DNA from: Enoplolaimus lenunculus
Taxonomy: Eukaryota; Nematoda; Enoplea; Enoplida; Thoracostomopsidae
Assembly (NCBI GenBank): GCA_030248215.1
Contig: JASANG010003544.1
Span: 1-64,000 of the forward strand
Reading direction: 5' to 3'
DNA length: 64,000 bases
This document shows, piece by piece, positions 25,301 through 31,300 of the stretch (positions within the stretch are counted from its first letter, which is position 1; each line of letters starts with the position of its first letter). A program made the translations under genes and the position numbers. The notes under the pieces were generated by a model, which saw only the letters and a list, made by a program, of their open reading frames with translations, did no database searches and was not told the DNA's origin.

Positions 25301-28300
25301 AGTGGCGGTCCTCCACCGCCCCCTCCTTTACCAGGCGTGCCAGGAGCCCCTCCGCCGCCCGGTCTGCCGGGTGCTCCTCGCGGTCCACCGCCGTTGCCGG
25401 AGTTTCTAGGCAGGAAAACAAAGCTGAACGCGAAGCCAGACGTCGCCATGCGGCGAATCAATTGGAATGTGGTAAGTTGATTGCTAGCAGTCTGTTTTTA
25501 CTATTGGTTTAATGGTTACTTCATGTAGAAACATTAGTATGTTTCTGGGCAAAGTTGAGTAGTAGTTATGGTATGTATTGAAACGCTAGAGTTGCTCTGT
25601 TTACATATCTTTAATTCATCAAGTGGGTATTTTTATTGAAATTATTGTAAATATTGTCGACGTATTTCCAGATTGAACCAGCAAAACTGACTGAAAACTC
25701 AATTTGGGGTGAAATCGACGCCGGAGCGCTTGCTCGCGATTCGGTGTTCTCAAAGCTGCTGAGTCGTTTTGGTGCCCAAAAATCAGGCCCTGGCGGTGAT
25801 AAAAGCACAGCGATAAAAGCGACGGTGAAGAAAGGCAAAGAACTGTTGGTGCTTGACGGCAAAGCCGGACAACGATTAGGTAAGACTAATCGGTGTTTGG
25901 CCCTTGATTGGACTTTTATCTCCAGTTGGTAATGGGTTTTCGTGAAATGGAGTTTTTCTTTAATATCCTTTTAATATTTTGCCAAAATTTCTCATATTGC
26001 AAGTAATTCTGTTTTATTTCAAAACCAGTGCTTGTCACATGTTGCATCATTGCCCAAAATTATTCTATTTTATTGCGAAAGGTTGGCGGGGTCTCCAAAA
26101 CCCTACTTAAATACTACTACTTAATACTTAAGTACATCATGTTAAGTAATTACTTAATCATTTTGTCGTTTTTAAGAGGGTACTTAAGTTAAGTAAATAC
26201 TTAAGTCGCTGACGAAATTTGATAATTACAAATTGAAATTGTAGACTATTGGTCCCTGCTCAATATAAAACAAAACAATTACTTTTTTGTTATGACAATG
26301 GCTGATATTTACCGTTTACTTGTTTTTGCTCGCAATTTAAGTGTTTAGTTCAGTCGGTGACTTAAGTAATTACTTAAGCATAACTTAAGTAAAAAATACT
26401 TAAGTAAGATTTCAGGAACCCAGCCAATATCTCTTTAATTTTGTTGCATTTACGCCGCAATGGCTGGTTTGTCAGCCTATATTTGATGTGTTAGTGTCCT
26501 CCGGCCTCCGGGTGGTTTAAATGTGCAGCTATCAGCGCATTCTGTAGGAGCCAGTGGGGAGTGTTTTGATACTTATCGTATTTCGCTGATTAAATTCACT
26601 CGTGCGTTAAAATATAATTACAGTTACTACCTCTTAACAGATCATAATTGACACGAGAATGTATGTTTAACGCTAAACTTATATTGTTTTGCAGTTTAAC
26701 CATGTTGGAACGTGGAGGCGATAATTTCGATTGGGGTATCTGAATCGGGGGCAAATTTAGTTTATTGTGCCTTCGCCGAGCTGGGGCTCGTCGATCGGAT
26801 CTCCCTTCCCCCAGAATTGACTTTTAATCCGATGTTTATTCGATGTGTAATGTTTTTAGCAATACTCACTGGATCGGTGAAAATTTCGTTCGATGAATGG
26901 CGCGATGCAATTGATTCATTGGACGAAGACGTACTGAACGCCGGCAGACTACAACAATTGATCGACGCATTGCCTGAACAGTCTGAAATTAACAAACTTG
27001 TATCGCGTGTCAAAGATGAAAATATACCCGTTGAAAAATTGGCTGAAGCAGAACAATTTTTACTCAAGGTCAGAGCGGGCATTGCTTTAAACGTTTTAAA
27101 ATGTGTAAATTAAAAAATCATTTGGAAATTGAAATTAAATATAATTAAGTTAAAATTACTTAGCGTTATCGGTTGACAAACGTGAGGGGCGCCGTTCGGC
27201 CCGTATGGTTTCGTGACACTGAACCAGGTATCGTGTGTGTATGGTTGAAAATTTACAGCAGTTGTAGCGAAATTTAGTGAAAAGGGGTCTATATGGAACT
27301 GCATCAGCGACATATGTTACTTTGAGGGGCGAACCATTTTTTCGCGGGACTACGTATGTATAATAGTGTAAACTTAAGTTTTAGACTAAGTTTTTTGCTT
27401 AGGCTCAGTTAAAGGCTTATGCTTGCTTATGCTGAAATTTGTCTTTAGGAATATGCTTATACTGTTGTTGCATCCCTCAAAGAAACATTAATGGTTTACC
27501 TGTCGAGGTATTTTTAATGATAATACGTCAAAAAGCGCTGTACTGTAGCGAATGTGTAAATACATTTTTGAGTAAACAATTGAAACCTAACAGATTTTTT
27601 GTTTGGTTTTTCTAGCTGTCTTCCATTAATCGATTGCGAGCTCGTTTGCAATGTATGTGTTTCAAACTGCGGTATGCTGAACTTGTTGAGGATGTCAAAC
27701 CGGTAGGTGCCATTCGAAAAATAGTTCTAAACTACAGGTGCATAAGGGAAGCTCCCATGCAGGATGCAAAGCGGAACTGGATTATACCGGAATAGGAATC
27801 GGAACAGCAAATTTATACCGGAATCCGAAGCGGAATCGGAACGACAAATTTTGTGATTATACGGATAATTTGTATTAACAAGTATGTTAATAAATTTTGG
27901 GTGTCTGTTGGCTGGCAACAAATTGGCCGTCTTTTTTGGTTTTGCGAAACTTAATACAATCAATATTATTGGATAAGTTAACTAACTTGTTTTGAAACGG
28001 ATTTCTAATCGGAATCGAAATTCCGATTGCACCCGTGGATGGGCATATATACAGCCCTAGAAATGCCTACAGAGTTGTGACAAAAATTTCTGCTGTAAAT
28101 CGTCCTGCAATTGATATGATCATACTGTAACTCTTAGATAATGATACCATCATGAAAGGAAACGCTGGCTTTGTTGGTAATTCTGGACAATCGTTAATTT
28201 TTTTGAAAAATTATAAAAAGGTCCGTTTTAACTTTCTTAACTACTGCAGTGGTATTTTTTGCAATGCGACGTTTATATGTTAGGAAGAACTACGGAGTTT

Positions 28301-31300
28301 AAGAGTATGCCCTAGGCTGTTATGCACTACTTGCCCCGAAATTTAACGTTATGGCTTAGGTAAAAATAAGCCTTCTAAACCTATGCTTAGATTAGCGCCG
28401 AAGTCTAAGCCTGTGGAAGAAATGTGTATAAGAACTTTGTCAATACTACGCTTATTATACTCGTTTATCTTCTGTAGGATATTGTCGCCGTCATATCGGC
28501 GTGTCGCGAAGTGCGTCAAAGTAAACGTTTTCAACGCGTCATTGCAATTCTGCTGTTGATTGGCAATTATATGAACGCGGGGTCGCGGAATGCAAACGCC
28601 TACGCGTTTCAAATGAGTGCTCTGACCAAGTTGTCCGGAACGAAAACTCAAGATAACGAGCAAACGTTTATTCACGTTCTCGCCGAGCTCCTGGAAACCC
28701 AGTTTCAAGACTGTTGGGATTTTACGGATGATTTTTTGACGCTGGAGCGCGCGACACGAGTTGCCCCAGATGCGTTGCAGAAACAGTTGTCTCAAATGGA
28801 AGTTGCTGTCAAACAGGTTTTAATTTATTTATTTATTGATTTATTTATTTATATATATATTTATTTATTTATTTTATTTCAAGGTATTCTGACATCTCGC
28901 TCATTGTATTTTTCGCGCCTACGTGTCCCTAGGTTCGGCTTGGGGCATTTTTTATAATTCAGTTTTTATCCTGTCACATTACATAATGATTATGATGCCA
29001 TCAACTCTGATGAAGTGGGAGCACCAAACTGTGGGCAAACTAAAAGTGTTGGGGCTGTGCAGTGTGGGTGCCCCCACCCCCACCAGACAAACCGAGGTTT
29101 TTTGCATTTTTTAGAAATGACAAGGTTGTATTTTCGAACGATCGTGGGTGCCCCCACCCCCGCCAGACAAACCGAGGTTTTTTGCATTTTTTAGAAATGA
29201 CAAGGTTGTATTTTCGAACGATCTCAGCTAGCATCTGTCATCAATTAACGGTAGGTATTAAATCAAATGAAATAGACAACTGTCTGTAAAATCAGTAATG
29301 GTGAATACTATTTCATAAATGACCTATGACAAATTGATTAATCATTTATCGGAGTTCGATAGCTGGTTAAACGCTGCAAGCATAATGAACTTTAATTATT
29401 TAATTATCTATGTTTGATTACCTTATTTGCTTATTTATGTCTGTTCTGTGGGTTGTCGCTTTCTTACATAATTCTACAATATTACAATTTTTAGCTAACA
29501 ACATTCCTGAAAACTGAAAAAGACGGCAAGTTTTATACGGTGATGAGTGACTTTTTGGATCGCGTGTCGATTGAAATTGACGATTTACGCTATATGTACA
29601 ACGAAAAATTGCTCAAAGCCTACAAAGACCTCGCGGTGTATTTTGCGTTCGATCCGAACAAAATTGGCTACGACGAATTTTTCCACGATCTGAATTTGTT
29701 CAAAACTCAATATGATGTATGTTTCGATTTTGATTGTAGTTAGCAGGCTTGTGGGATATGAATTTTGATTTTTTGAAGCAGAAATGGGGTAGATTACGGC
29801 TTAGATATGTAGTTTCGAATAGAGAATTGTAGTAAGTGCGATTGCGTTTGCGCTGTGGCTTGCCGTTTTGTAATGCTAGTCATGTTTGGAAACGCAATTG
29901 CAATCACGCTTACCTGGGAAATTTGGGAAGGCCTCCTGTAATATTAACACGGGTATACACACCAGGAAATTTTGCAAGGGGATGTTTCGCCTTGAACTAA
30001 AAATTGGGACATTTTTGGTTTCAGTTGCCAGAATATAAAGATATTTTTACGTTTGTTAATAGTTGTACTATTATTGTTAGATACAGGCACTATGTTTTAT
30101 TTTGACCAACGGTGGTGGTTTGATTAATAAGTTTTTGTACATTTTAGGCTGCCGTGGCAGATAATATGCGACGCCGTGAAGTTGAAGACAAACAACGACG
30201 TGCGCACATGCTCAAAGAAGAATTTGAAAGCCAAAAATTAGCTCGTCGCGAAAAACAGAAAGATTTATACAATCAAACGTTTAACGCAGGTACGAATATT
30301 GTAATATCGTAAGATTTCAAAGCTTAAACACATTTTGCGGTGTGATACTACATTAGTGCAGTGTGTTCGTTTGCGCGGTGCAGATAGAATTTTTTGTTTT
30401 GGTAATGTTTTGAATCGGTGGAGCAGTAGCTGGGGGCACCTTATTTTTGACACCAAGAAAATTTTGTATACGATCCAGAACGTAGCAATGATTTTGTGAA
30501 AAATGGTAACCTCCGTGCCGTACAAGTTCAAAAATCTGCGTACCCTGTGTATTTGCTCGTCCGTGTTTACATCAGCTGCTGCATCCTGTGAAGGCATTTT
30601 GCACATGTATCTACGGAAAATATTCCGAAAAGGCAAAGTCAACGCTGCTGGCTTTTATCGGACAGATTTATCATGTATTTGGGTTTTAAGTATAGGCTTA
30701 CGTTTAGACTTAGTTTATTATTGTTTTAGCAGCTGAATTGGACGAAAACAAAGGCGTATTGGATAAATTAGCTGAACAGTTGAATTCTGGTGATGCGTTT
30801 CGACCTTCAGGAAACCGACGGCGAAAAAATCGCTATGAAAATTCTGCAGGTAATATTCTAGTAGTACCTGTATTTTTCTCATTATTGTCTTGCATAATAA
30901 TTATAATTAAGCTGAAACGCTTACAATACGTAATTTGGGTCTCGTTCTAGGTAATGTTTGCATCTTGCAATTAAATTGATCGAACTAACCGATAAAAAGG
31001 TGATATTTGGTTGCAGCGTATGAAAGACGTTGGTGTTGGCAAACATTACAATAATTGTGGTCAACTAGTAAATACTTTTGAAAATTCCAAGTAACCAATC
31101 ATATTCACTCAAGGATAGAATCAGGTGCCTCACAGTTGCGTTAAAACCGCGGCTCTGATCTCGATCGCTCGTTGCTTGGACGCAATCGCCCGTAAGCGTG
31201 TCTTGAACTCCTCGCGTTTACATTGCCTAGAATGAAATATTCAGTCAGATGTAAAGCGGTTACAACCGCGATTTAAGGCTTGAATGCACTTGAGTCCGTA

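Noticed and set aside
25047-25461. Long antisense frames rich in Gly and in Ala/Val/Glu opposite the FH1 exon
   Set aside because: They arise because proline codons (CCN) and glycine codons lack stop triplets when read in other frames; the sense frame is clearly FH1.
26712-26859. Upstream part of the open frame containing dia exon 18
   Set aside because: It lies before the TTTTTAGC acceptor, and the protein similarity starts exactly after it.
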